A stretch of DNA of 64,000 nucleotides. Source: BOG-1155 sp050012495. Lineage in GTDB: Bacteria; Desulfobacterota; Syntrophorhabdia; Syntrophorhabdales; WCHB1-27. The notes beneath the pieces are model-generated. The model made no database searches. It was given only the letters and a program-made list of their open reading frames with translations, and was not told the origin of the DNA. The stretch is from contig JBEKHB010000015.1 of NCBI GenBank assembly GCA_050012495.1, forward strand, positions 1 through 64,000. Direction: 5' to 3'. The translations under genes were made by a program, and so were the position numbers. Shown here in pieces: positions 53,378 through 61,348 of this stretch (its first letter is position 1; every line of letters begins with the position of its first letter).

Positions 53378-54127
53378 ATGGCCGGGACCCTCTATGTGAT
53401 CGGTATAGGACCGGGTGATCCCGAGCTCTTGACCCTCAAGGCGGCACGGATACTCGGACAGGTGGGCGCCATTTGCGTGCCGAAGGGAAAAGAAGAAGGC
53501 GCGAGCCTCGCCCTCTCGATTGTGCGCAAGGCAGTCAGCATTGAAGGCAAAGAGGTCGTGGAGGCCTTTTTCCCCATGAAAAAAGCCGACAAGGCCGCCA
53601 ATGGGCGGGAGCTTAACGCGCGATGGGATGAGACCGTCGCCGCCATGCTCGGCAGGCTGGAAAGGGGGGTCGATATGGCCTTTATCACTATCGGCGACCC
53701 TGCCGTCTACAGCACCTTCTTTTACCTCTATGAGAGGCTCCTCGAGGCGAGCCCCGGACTGCGCATAGAGATCATCCCCGGCGTCTCATCGATCAACGCC
53801 TCCGCGTCACGGGCGCGGATATCCCTCGGCCTCGGGGAAGAGCGGATCGCCATTTTACCCGCAGCCTGCCTGGATAGCCTGGGCGTCGTGCTCGAGCAAT
53901 TCGACACGGTGGTGCTGATGAAGGTCTACAAAGTCTTCGACCGGGTCGTCGCGACGCTAGCCGATTTCGGTCTTCTGGAGCGGGCTGTCTGCGTGTCGCG
54001 CGTGGGCATGGCCGATGAGTTCGTCTCCACGGACCTCGCCGGCTTGAAGATGCGGGACCTCGACTATTTTTCACTGGTGATCGTAAAAAAAACGAAAGGA
54101 GCATACGATTGGCAGAAGAGAGGGTGA
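53378..54127 (+). CDS. cbiL: Cobalt-factor II C20-methyltransferase
   Basis: This 249-aa tetrapyrrole methylase starts directly after the cbiET stop. It has YVIGIGPGDPELLTLKAARIL, ICVPKG, FITIGDPAVYSTFFYL and the C20-methylase feature EIIPGVSSINASASRA. VLMKVYK follows. Order in the operon supports CbiL. Confidence 0.92.
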   Translation: MAGTLYVIGIGPGDPELLTLKAARILGQVGAICVPKGKEEGASLALSIVRKAVSIEGKEVVEAFFPMKKADKAANGRELNARWDETVAAMLGRLERGVDMAFITIGDPAVYSTFFYLYERLLEASPGLRIEIIPGVSSINASASRARISLGLGEERIAILPAACLDSLGVVLEQFDTVVLMKVYKVFDRVVATLADFGLLERAVCVSRVGMADEFVSTDLAGLKMRDLDYFSLVIVKKTKGAYDWQKRG

Positions 54128-54876
54128 CCGTCTACTTTGTCGGAGCGGGACCGGGCGACCCCGAGCTGATCACCGTGAAGGGCCGTAAGGTCCTGGAGGC
54201 GGCCGATATCATCGTCTACGCGGGAAGTCTCGTAAACCAGGCCCTCCTGGAGGGTCTGAAGGCCGCGATCTACGATTCGGCCCATATGACGCTGGACGAT
54301 ATCATCGGGATCATGAAAGGGGCGGCGGAAAAGGGGTTGCTCGTCGCACGGCTCCACACGGGAGATACCGCCTTTTACAGCGCCATATCGGAGCAGATAG
54401 AGCGGCTCCGGGACCTCAAGATCACCTATGAGGTGATCCCCGGCGTTTCCTCTGCAATGGCGGGCGCGGCCTTCCTGGGACAGGAGCTCACCGTCCCTGA
54501 GATAAGCCAGACCGTAATCTTCACGAGACTTGGCGGGCGCACCCCGGTGCCGGAAAAAGAGGGGCTCGCCGGCCTTGCCCGGCACAAGGCTTCCATGGTC
54601 ATATTCTTGAGCGCCGGGATGATCGAAAAGGTCGTGGAGGAGCTGCTCAAGGGCTATCCCGGGCGGACCCCTGCCGTGGTGATCGAGAAGGCGTCGTGGC
54701 CTGAACAAAAGGTGGTGAGGGGCAGCCTGAAAGAGATCGCGGCCCTTGCAAGAGAGGCCGGGGTGGAGAAGACGGCCCTCATCTACGTGGGTGAATCGCT
54801 CAGGGCATCGCGCGAAAACCTCGGGAAAGCATCGAGGCTCTACCATAAGGCGTTCACCCATGGCTACCGGAAATAG
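54109..54876 (+). CDS. cbiF: Cobalt-precorrin-4 C11-methyltransferase
   Basis: This 255-aa tetrapyrrole methylase has VYFVGAGPGDPELITVKGRKVLEAADIIVYAGSLV, ARLHTGDTAFYSAISEQ and VIPGVSSAMAGAAFLGQELTVPEISQTVI. TTG 54109 has AAAGGAG eight bases upstream, better than GTG 54124. It overlaps cbiL by 19 and cbiGH by 17 bases. Confidence 0.93.
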   Translation: MAEERVTVYFVGAGPGDPELITVKGRKVLEAADIIVYAGSLVNQALLEGLKAAIYDSAHMTLDDIIGIMKGAAEKGLLVARLHTGDTAFYSAISEQIERLRDLKITYEVIPGVSSAMAGAAFLGQELTVPEISQTVIFTRLGGRTPVPEKEGLAGLARHKASMVIFLSAGMIEKVVEELLKGYPGRTPAVVIEKASWPEQKVVRGSLKEIAALAREAGVEKTALIYVGESLRASRENLGKASRLYHKAFTHGYRK

Positions 54877-56674
54877 GGTCGTCTTCTTTTATGTCACCGA
54901 AGGGGGACGCAGGCTGGCAGAGACCCTCGGACCATACTACCCGGACGCCGCGAGGAAGCGCTTTTCAACGGGCGCGGTCAGGCAGAGCTGGGGAAAAGGC
55001 GGGAGGCTCGTTTTCATTATGGCGGCAGGCATCGTCGTGCGGGCGATCGCCCCGCTCCTTGCGGATAAACGGGTCGACCCGGCGGTCGTCGTTCTGGACG
55101 AGTTGGGTACTCATGTGGTCAGCCTGCTTAGCGGCCACGTAGGCGGGGCAAACGTGCTTGCGGGAGAGATCGCGCGCATCCTTGGCGGCAGCGCCGTCAT
55201 CACCACCGCAACCGATGTGAGCGGGCTTCCCAGCCTCGACCTTTGGGCTAAGGGTGCGGAACTCGCCATCGAGGACTGGAAGCGCCTTCCAAAGACCGCG
55301 GCGAAACTGGTGGATCAAAAGACGCTTCGGCTCTTCTCGGACGTCCCCCTGGATGCGCCTGCGGCCTTTCTTCCCGCTGAAGATCCTGCCTCTGCGGACG
55401 TTGTCGTCACGAACAAGGAGGGGCAGGCGCAGGATTTGCGACGGGATGCCCTTGTCCTGCGGCCGAAAAACCTGGTTGCAGGCATAGGATGCAACAGGGG
55501 CGCATCGGCCGATGAAATCGAGGACGCCGTGAGAAAGACCCTCGCTGCCCACAAGCTCTCCTTCCTCTCTCTTCGTGCCGTCGCGACCATCGACAAAAAA
55601 GGGAGCGAGCCGGGGCTCGGTGGATTTGTTAAAAGAACCGGATTGCCCCTCATCACCTTCCCCGCTCATCAATTGAACCGGGTCCCCGGGGTGACGCCTT
55701 CTCCCGCGGCATGGAGGGCCACGGGCGCACAAGGCGTGGCAGAACCCGCGGCAATTCTGGGCGCCGGGAGCGGTGGCCTCGTCGTCCAAAAGCAGCGGAT
55801 GGGCAATGTGACAGTCGCCATTGCCGAAGGGGCGCACCGGTTCGCACAAGAAACAGACGAAAGGAAGAAGCCGGGGAAAGGCACTATCTACATTGTCGGT
55901 ACCGGACCGGGGAATGTCGACTATCTGACGCCGGCCGCGTTGGCCGCTATCCGGGAATCGGACGTTATTGTCGGTTACGGCCCCTATCTGGACCTCCTGG
56001 GGGGACTGATCGCGGGCAAGGAGTGCGTGACAACGGGGATGACCCGCGAGATCGACCGCTGCCAAAGAGCCATCGACCTGTGCGCCCAGGGCAGGACAAT
56101 TTCCGTGGTCAGCGGCGGGGACCCGGGCATCTACGCCATGGCGGGACCGGTGCTTGAGCTCCTGAGGAAAAGCAGTGGACCGCACGCCATGTGCACGGTC
56201 GAGGTCATTCCCGGCATATCAGCCCTCAGCGCCTGTGCCGCACGGCTCGGCGCGCCTTTGATGCACGATTTTGCCTCGATAAGCCTTTCCGACCGGTTGA
56301 CGCCTTGGAGGGCAATTGAAGAACGCCTCGACGCCGCGGCCCGCGCTGATTTCGTGATCGTCCTCTACAACCCGAAGTCCAGGACACGCTGCGACCATAT
56401 CCGGAAGGCGCAGCAGATCATCCTGAGATACAGGGTCCCGGCGACGCCCGTGGGGGTCGTCAGGGCGGCGATGCGGGAGCATGAGTCGGTAATGGTGACC
56501 GACCTTGCCCATATGCCGTTCGATGAGATCGATATGCAGACGACGGTGATCATCGGCAACTCGAAGACGATTGTCTGGAACAACCTGATGATCACGCCCC
56601 GGGGCTACGAGAATAAGGAGAAATGGGAGGGCGCGGGCGGAAAAGAGGGGAAAAGGGAGGTTGACGGTGATTAA
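54860..56674 (+). CDS. CbiG-CbiH fusion: precorrin-5A hydrolase / precorrin-3B C17-methyltransferase
   Basis: Residues 1 to about 330 are CbiG, which opens the ring lactone (VFIMAAGIVVRAIAPLL, DELGTHVVSLLSGHVGGAN, LVAGIGCNRGASADEIEDAV). Residues about 338-590 are CbiH, which performs ring contraction (IYIVGTGPGNVDYLTP, VVSGGDPGIYAMAG, VIPGISALSACAARLGAPL, DFVIVLYNPKSRTR). ATG 54860 (MATGNRVVFFYVTEGG) is preferred; the upstream frame shadows cbiF. It is the last clearly identified corrin gene. Confidence 0.93.
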   Translation: MATGNRVVFFYVTEGGRRLAETLGPYYPDAARKRFSTGAVRQSWGKGGRLVFIMAAGIVVRAIAPLLADKRVDPAVVVLDELGTHVVSLLSGHVGGANVLAGEIARILGGSAVITTATDVSGLPSLDLWAKGAELAIEDWKRLPKTAAKLVDQKTLRLFSDVPLDAPAAFLPAEDPASADVVVTNKEGQAQDLRRDALVLRPKNLVAGIGCNRGASADEIEDAVRKTLAAHKLSFLSLRAVATIDKKGSEPGLGGFVKRTGLPLITFPAHQLNRVPGVTPSPAAWRATGAQGVAEPAAILGAGSGGLVVQKQRMGNVTVAIAEGAHRFAQETDERKKPGKGTIYIVGTGPGNVDYLTPAALAAIRESDVIVGYGPYLDLLGGLIAGKECVTTGMTREIDRCQRAIDLCAQGRTISVVSGGDPGIYAMAGPVLELLRKSSGPHAMCTVEVIPGISALSACAARLGAPLMHDFASISLSDRLTPWRAIEERLDAAARADFVIVLYNPKSRTRCDHIRKAQQIILRYRVPATPVGVVRAAMREHESVMVTDLAHMPFDEIDMQTTVIIGNSKTIVWNNLMITPRGYENKEKWEGAGGKEGKREVDGD

Positions 56675-56999
56675 GCCACAGAAGCTCCCCCTTTCCGAAC
56701 TCTTTGCGGTCAACGACTTCGGCGCTGAACAGGTTGCCGGGTTGAGCGACGGTTTGCAGAGGGTGTTTGCCTACTACAGGGAGAACGCCATTTACAGCTT
56801 CAATGCCTCGCTGTTCTTCGGCCCGGCCGGCCGGAACTCCTTCTCATGCCATTTTAGAATAGCCGCGCGGACCTTCCTCAACATGAGAGATTTCGCCTCC
56901 GATATGAGCTTCCACCAAATGCTTCTCGCAGAACCGGTAAGCGTCGTCATGCCCGAGCAGGTGGCCGCGGACATGAAACACTACTTCAAGACCTGTTGA
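56667..56999 (+). CDS. Small protein of unknown function at the end of the cobalamin operon
   Basis: This 110-aa protein starts at GTG 56667, six bases after GGGAGG and inside the end of cbiGH, so it is probably co-transcribed. The segment NAIYSFNASLFFGP ... FSCHFRIAARTFLN ... DMSFHQMLLAEPVSVVMPEQVAADMKHYF looks like the C-terminal part of GalT/HIT-like proteins, but the nucleotide-binding half is absent. I cannot name it. It could be a stand-alone domain with a corrinoid-related role or a gene remnant. Confidence 0.5.
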   Translation: MIKPQKLPLSELFAVNDFGAEQVAGLSDGLQRVFAYYRENAIYSFNASLFFGPAGRNSFSCHFRIAARTFLNMRDFASDMSFHQMLLAEPVSVVMPEQVAADMKHYFKTC

Positions 57000-57054
57000 C
57001 AGCTCACGTCCGCACCGTTCGATTTCCTTGCTGCAACCGGCGCATCCACTCGTT

Positions 57055-57327
57055 TCAGACCTGCCGTTGATGGACGTGCTCGTGCATCTCCCTCTGATGA
57101 GCGAGATGGTCGTGGTCGTGAGGACCGTGCTCGCCGGTATGGGCATGAGCGTGCACCGCCCCCTGGCCTTCGTGCGTGTGAGCATGCTTGTGCTCGTGAG
57201 CATGTTCGTGAGAGTGGAGATGCGTATGCTCGTGAGCATGCGTTACATCGGCGTGCGTATGTTCATGGCTGTGCACATGTGTATGCTCGTGGCCGTGAAG
57301 ATGGGTATGTTCGTGCTCTCCTTCCAT
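57055..57327 (-). CDS. Histidine-rich metal-binding protein
   Basis: This 90-aa protein is about one third histidine, in HEHTH and HSHEHAH repeats with Glu, Thr and Ala. GGAGG lies about eight bases before the ATG complementary to 57327. Such Hpn-like or SlyD-tail-like proteins bind Ni, Co or Zn in the cytoplasm. It faces the cobalamin-cobalt operon end to end and has its own promoter. A cobalt or nickel buffer is therefore plausible, though only composition supports it. No signal peptide is present. Confidence 0.7.
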   Translation of the reverse strand: MEGEHEHTHLHGHEHTHVHSHEHTHADVTHAHEHTHLHSHEHAHEHKHAHTHEGQGAVHAHAHTGEHGPHDHDHLAHQREMHEHVHQRQV

Positions 57328-57369
57328 AGGTGCCGCCTCCGGGGATGGTTATTGGCGATCGTTTCTCAT

Positions 57370-57397
57370 AATATAGTGCGGTCCCGCCCAAAGTCAA
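57370..57397 (-). promoter_or_regulatory. Promoter of the histidine-rich gene
   Basis: On the minus strand TTGACT (57397-57392) and TATATT (57375-57370) are 16 bp apart; with 18 bp the box is TATTAT. The start codon lies about 45 bp downstream. Confidence 0.6.
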
Positions 57398-57554
57398 GGA
57401 GCCCGTGTCGCGGATGAGAAAGCAAAAAGAGGGCGAAAAAAAATATCTTCAATCGTTTTATTTTTCCCAACAAAGTAATACAATATTGTGGTATTTATTT
57501 TTATCTTGTGGTATAAGGAATAGGAGTTCATTCCATCAGCAAAGGGGGGATGGC

Positions 57555-58025
57555 ATGCGGGATACGGTGATATGCTTCCGTACAAGCGAGGATTTACGCA
57601 AGGCGTTGGAAAAAGTCTCGGAAACGGAGAGGAGGTCGCTTTCTTCCGTCATCGAGAATATCCTCTACGATTACGTAGAGCGGAGGGAGCCGAAAGAGAT
57701 AAGCGAAGAGAAGCGGCGCTATCCACGGAAAAAGATCTCCGCCCCCGCCCTGGTGACCGACCTTGACGGGGTCGTGCATGCCGGGATGGTAAACGACATT
57801 TCACTCGGAGGTCTCCATATCTCGGTCCCCAACAACTTTCAACAAGAGATGCGGGAGGATTCCAAGATATCCGTCGTGTTCACCCTGCCTCAGAGTGAAA
57901 AGCCGCTCACCATGCAGTGCGCACCCCGGTATATCCGTCCCAACGGTCAGCTAAACATCGGGGCATCATTGGTCGATACCGATTTCCACAGTTATAGGAG
58001 CCTTCAGGACTACCTCACCGAGTGA
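57555..58025 (+). CDS. PilZ-domain protein with an N-terminal ribbon-helix-helix-like segment
   Basis: This 156-aa protein starts at ATG 57555. Residues 1-45 (VICFRTSEDLRKALEKVSETERRSLSSVIENILYDYV) look like an Arc/MetJ-type ribbon-helix-helix. Residues about 55-150 form a PilZ domain with the c-di-GMP motifs RRYPRKKI (RxxxR) and NDISLGGLHI (D/NxSxxG). It may bind DNA in response to c-di-GMP. An AT-rich leader with the direct repeat TTGTGGTAT (57484 and 57506) precedes it. The frame upstream of 57555 is not family-like. Confidence 0.8.
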   Translation: MRDTVICFRTSEDLRKALEKVSETERRSLSSVIENILYDYVERREPKEISEEKRRYPRKKISAPALVTDLDGVVHAGMVNDISLGGLHISVPNNFQQEMREDSKISVVFTLPQSEKPLTMQCAPRYIRPNGQLNIGASLVDTDFHSYRSLQDYLTE

Positions 58026-58078
58026 ACGGAAAGACCTAAAGCGCGGGGAGCGACGACAGATCGGCACCAGTGCTAAAC

Positions 58079-58094
58079 GCCCTATCAGGGGCGG
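58079..58094. terminator. Weak hairpin between PilZ gene and rpoD 3' end
   Basis: CGCCC-tatcag-GGGCG lies between two convergent genes. No strong T-run follows on either strand, so a terminator role is only possible. Confidence 0.3.
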
Positions 58095-58121
58095 TGAGCA
58101 GATTCTTTTCCTGTCTGTCAA

Positions 58122-59564
58122 TTATTCGAGAAAGCTCTCGAGCCTTTTTCGCCTGGAAGGGTGTTTGAGCTTTCGCAGTGCTTTTGCCTCAATCTGCCGT
58201 ATCCTTTCCCTGGTGAGACCGAAGACGTCACCTACCTCCTCAAGGGTATAATCCGTTTTTTCGCCTATACCGAGTCTCATGCGTATCACCTTCTCTTCTC
58301 TCGGCGTCAGAGTGGAGAGCACCTTGTCTATAAGCTTCGAATCATCGTCGCCGATGGGAGTCTCTATCGATATGGGCTCGTTCGAGACCTTCATGATCTT
58401 TCTTATCTTTTCGAGAGGCAAGGCCGCCTTAACCGATATCTCTTCGAGGGTAGGCTCTCTTCCCAGCTCCTGAAAAAGGGAAATGGTCACCTTCGTTATC
58501 TTGTTCATCGTTTCGAGGACGTGTACCGGCACCCTGATCGTCCTCGCGTAGTCCGCAATGGCCCTCGTGATCGCTTGCCTGATCCACCAGGTCGAATACG
58601 TGGAGAATTTATACCCTTTCTGATAATCGTATTTTTCCGCAGCCTTCATGAGACCCATGTTTCCTTCCTGTATAAGGTCAAGGAAGGAAAGTCCTCTGTT
58701 CAGGTACTTCTTGGCGATATTGATGACGAGTCTCAGATTGGCCTTGATCAGCCGGTTCTTTACGACCTTCAGCTCTCTTTCGACCAGTTCCATCTCGTGA
58801 AGGTTTGCCTCGACGGCCCGGGCCTCCTTTTCATCCAGGAACTTTACCCGTTTCTCCACCTTTCGCGTAATCTCTTCCATGACTTTCTTCTGCAGGCCGA
58901 GGTTCGCCAGCACTTCTTCCGTTTTGTTCTCTGTGTTCAGGAGCTTCTTCTCGATTTGTCTTCTCGTGAACTCATCGGCTCCGGCCGCCTGGCTTTTCAT
59001 CTCCTCTTTTTTCTCGAAAAGGTTTTTCAGGCTGTTGGCAAGGGTGACCGTCTTCTTCTTGTACTGCTCTTCGTCTTTCTTCGTGTAGTTCATCTCGTCG
59101 ATGTTCTTTACCACATCGATGATGTTGACTGCGTCCTTCTTTATTTGAGCCGCCAGCTCCTGCAGCTCGGCAATCGCCTGAGACATTTCGAAGAGGAGGC
59201 TTCTGATCTTCCGTTCTCCCTCTTCGATCCTCTTGGCTATATCGTACTCTTCATCAGAAGAAAGAAGTGAAATTCTCCCGATATCTTTTAAGTAAGCCCA
59301 GATAATGTTGTCGGTCTTTTCGGTCGGGAAGCGTTCCGGCTCCTCCCACTCACGCTGCTCTTCCTCTGCCGTCTCGATTTTCTCCTTGATGGTCTCCACC
59401 ACATCTATATTGGACTCGGACAGGAAATCGAATATATCCTCGATGTCCTCCGGCGAGAATATGTTTTGAGGCAGAAAATCGTTTATCTCATCGGGCGTCA
59501 GGTAACCTTTTTCCATGCCAATGTCGATTAATGTCTTAATTTGATCAAAGTTCTTTATGCTCAT
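58122..59564 (-). CDS. rpoD: Primary RNA polymerase sigma factor (sigma70)
   Basis: This 480-aa protein is the housekeeping sigma factor. Region 1.1 and the non-conserved acidic/helical part cover about residues 1-230. Region 2 contains KKYLNRGLSFLDLIQEGNMGL and YKFSTYSTWWIRQAITRAI, with DYARTIRVPVH in region 3.0. Region 4 has VGDVFGLTRERIRQIEAKALRKL. The start is the ATG complementary to 59564 (MSIKNFDQIK) after GGAGA; the frame extends to 59615 without need. It is shorter than E. coli RpoD, mainly in the non-conserved region. No dnaG or rpsU is adjacent. Confidence 0.95.
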   Translation of the reverse strand: MSIKNFDQIKTLIDIGMEKGYLTPDEINDFLPQNIFSPEDIEDIFDFLSESNIDVVETIKEKIETAEEEQREWEEPERFPTEKTDNIIWAYLKDIGRISLLSSDEEYDIAKRIEEGERKIRSLLFEMSQAIAELQELAAQIKKDAVNIIDVVKNIDEMNYTKKDEEQYKKKTVTLANSLKNLFEKKEEMKSQAAGADEFTRRQIEKKLLNTENKTEEVLANLGLQKKVMEEITRKVEKRVKFLDEKEARAVEANLHEMELVERELKVVKNRLIKANLRLVINIAKKYLNRGLSFLDLIQEGNMGLMKAAEKYDYQKGYKFSTYSTWWIRQAITRAIADYARTIRVPVHVLETMNKITKVTISLFQELGREPTLEEISVKAALPLEKIRKIMKVSNEPISIETPIGDDDSKLIDKVLSTLTPREEKVIRMRLGIGEKTDYTLEEVGDVFGLTRERIRQIEAKALRKLKHPSRRKRLESFLE

Positions 59565-59648
59565 CGACTTTTCTCCAGGTGCAAAAAAATGCCCTTTCTC
59601 GTAAATCAAGGGCATTCTCGCTGCATAGTTAACCGCAAACTTTCCTTA

Positions 59649-59676
59649 AATATAGCACTTTTTGGGTGTTTGTCAA
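59649..59676 (-). promoter_or_regulatory. Promoter of rpoD
   Basis: On the minus strand TTGACA (59676-59671) and TATATT (59654-59649) are 16 bp apart, a near-consensus arrangement about 85 bp before the start codon. Confidence 0.7.
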
Positions 59677-60051
59677 GCTTGAGCTTTCCTTTATTCCCCT
59701 GCGGTTGTGCCCGGCATTTCTCTTTATTCGAGGGCTTTTCCGCTTTGTGCATAAAAAAGAATACAGGCTTGTTCCGATAGGCGTATCCGGTAAAAAGTAT
59801 AATTCATTAAGTATACCACTGGCCGGAAATCTTCGCAAGAATCCAGCCTGGAGTTTCCTGGTTTTTTTCGCCCAATACTCGCTAACTGTTTGTAGTCACT
59901 AAAAAAACCTATTTTGACAAGTTGACCTGATCTGTTTTTGAAAGAGCTTCCTCAGTTTTTGGAATAGGAACTGAAGCTATTTGTCCATCCGGTAACGAAT
60001 AAAAGAGAGCCGATTTTGAGGGTAAGAAATGAGACGTATCAAGGGAAAAAC
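59677..60051. other. AT-rich intergenic stretch left of the integrated element
   Basis: No gene is supported here; short frames on both strands lack ribosome sites and composition. It would be the chromosomal flank of the element that begins at the att-like site 60052-60086. Confidence 0.45.
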
Positions 60052-60086
60052 TGGCGGAGGGAGTAGGATTCGAAACTCCCTCCGCC
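60052..60086. mobile_element. Putative attachment site (left end) resembling a tRNA-Ser 3' end
   Basis: GGCGGAGGGAGT (60053-60064) and ACTCCCTCCGCC (60075-60086) are perfect 12-bp inverted arms around a 10-bp spacer. Read on the minus strand, 60074 to 60052 gives a T-loop (TTCGAATCC), TAC, acceptor strand TCCCTCC, discriminator G and CCA, as at the 3' end of a serine tRNA. No full tRNA is present here. This is what tyrosine integrases leave at the far end when they integrate into a tRNA 3' end. The intact tRNA should then lie just beyond 64000 on the minus strand. Confidence 0.55.
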
Positions 60087-60109
60087 CTTGATTTATCAAG
60101 GTTTTCCTT

Positions 60110-60135
60110 TCGTTTCGGAAACGAGAGGGAAACGA
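60110..60135 (+). repeat. Left arm-type repeats of the integrated element
   Basis: GGAAACGA occurs twice (60117-60124 and 60128-60135) as GGAAACGAGAGGGAAACGA, and TCGTTTC-G-GAAACGA forms a palindrome at 60110-60124. The same 19-bp double motif with one mismatch is at 63968-63986. Integrase or excisionase arm binding is the likely role. Confidence 0.6.
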
Positions 60136-60302
60136 CATCCGGACAAAACACCTAACTTTTACCTATCCAAAGGCGCACAAGTCCGGCGAGAAGGAGCGCG
60201 TGAGGCTCTCTGCCGAACAAGCGAGCTCGCCGCCTGTCTCCTATGGGTTTATAAACCTATCCATAACTATTCCAGTTCAAGGTGTCAATCTCGGGGGGAC
60301 AA

Positions 60303-61301
60303 ATGCTTCCCCTTAAGACTGACGACACTGAGAAGGTACTTGAATCATTCATAAACGAAGCAAAAAAAGTATTCCTAAAAAACGGATACGAACGATGGGA
60401 ATCCACCTATACCGATGTTCCGACTAAAGTAACTACTTATATCGAAAAAATCAGGGGCCGAAAGAAGCGGGAATACTTTTACAATCTCGGGCTTATTCGT
60501 GATGACGATATCTACGCAGCCTTCGCAAGGTGCGTAGGAGCACAGAGGGCCTATGGACACATATTCAAGAACGCTTTGACAGGAGAGGCCGCTTACTCAC
60601 GGGATAAAGGACGTTGGGGGTATCCAAAAGCCTATTTGAGAAATCTCAGACGGAGAATCAAGGTAGAATTGGGGGTCTGTAAAAACCCTATAATGTTAAC
60701 CCTGTCGGTAAGTCCTGAAAAAGTAGCCGACAAACTACCGTGGAACACAAGTATGCTCCCTATCCCGTGGTTCATTTTTCACCTGGGGGAATTCCTGTCC
60801 GACTTCCGGGAAAGGTTGTGGAAATATCAGAAAAAGAAAGAAATCCCCTGGACTTTCGTGGCGTGGGTTGTAGAAATAGGGGAATCGGGGTGGCCGAACA
60901 TGCATTGGATATTTGAGGGGCCGTGGATAGGCAAAATAGGAGATATCGCGGCGCTTTGGCCCTGGTCTGAACCTCAAGGGGTGGATATCTCAGACGTGGC
61001 AAAACTGCGGAGAAGGCATCCGGAAAAAAGATACACAGACTTACATCTGGTGAACTACATCACGAAGTACGTTACAAAGGCGCGCGACGCTTTCGTCGAT
61101 GGGAAGGTGCATCAGTCTTGGGCCTGGGTCTACTTCGCGGGGACAAGAATGTTTGCTATAAGAAATAGCATCCTGGAAAAAGGGCCAAAACCCGCCGGAA
61201 AATGGGAATGCACAGGGCGGGTGTCCCTAAAGTACGGAGTAGAACATTCTTTTAAACGGAGTATGAAGGGGTGTACGGAAGAGGCTGAAGAGGATTCGTA
61301 A
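60303..61301 (+). CDS. Rolling-circle replication initiator-like protein (degenerate HUH type)
   Basis: This 332-aa protein starts at ATG 60303 after GGGGGAC. It shows the order of HUH replication proteins: strand IMLTLSVSP (130-138), VEIGESGWPNMHWIFEG (190-206) at the metal-binding position, and the nucleophile helix NYITKYVTK (Y252, K255, Y256). The usual HUH pair appears as Asn-Met-His, so the first histidine is replaced. N-terminal residues 1-120 are helical and basic. Proteins of this type nick an origin to start rolling-circle replication of plasmids, inoviruses and similar elements. Its link to an integrase makes an excisable, self-replicating element likely. Confidence 0.65.
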   Translation: MLPLKTDDTEKVLESFINEAKKVFLKNGYERWESTYTDVPTKVTTYIEKIRGRKKREYFYNLGLIRDDDIYAAFARCVGAQRAYGHIFKNALTGEAAYSRDKGRWGYPKAYLRNLRRRIKVELGVCKNPIMLTLSVSPEKVADKLPWNTSMLPIPWFIFHLGEFLSDFRERLWKYQKKKEIPWTFVAWVVEIGESGWPNMHWIFEGPWIGKIGDIAALWPWSEPQGVDISDVAKLRRRHPEKRYTDLHLVNYITKYVTKARDAFVDGKVHQSWAWVYFAGTRMFAIRNSILEKGPKPAGKWECTGRVSLKYGVEHSFKRSMKGCTEEAEEDS

Positions 61302-61348
61302 CAGCTGCGCCTCATTAATTACTTATTTATGTTGCAGTTCTTATCATT

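Noticed and set aside
57055..57327. Tandem-repeat DNA considered as a CRISPR-like or simple-repeat array
   Set aside because: The periodicity comes from His-Glu-His codons; there are no spacers or conserved direct repeats of CRISPR size. I saw no CRISPR array in the window.
57028..57417. 129-aa plus-strand frame with Val/Met-rich repeats
   Set aside because: It is the antisense of the His-rich gene, whose strand has the ribosome site and promoter; the repeated pattern is a mirror of the histidine codons.
60053..60086. Palindrome as a plain transcription terminator
   Set aside because: No T-run follows, and the tRNA-like half with CCA plus the nearby integrase fit an attachment site better; the terminator reading remains a weaker alternative.
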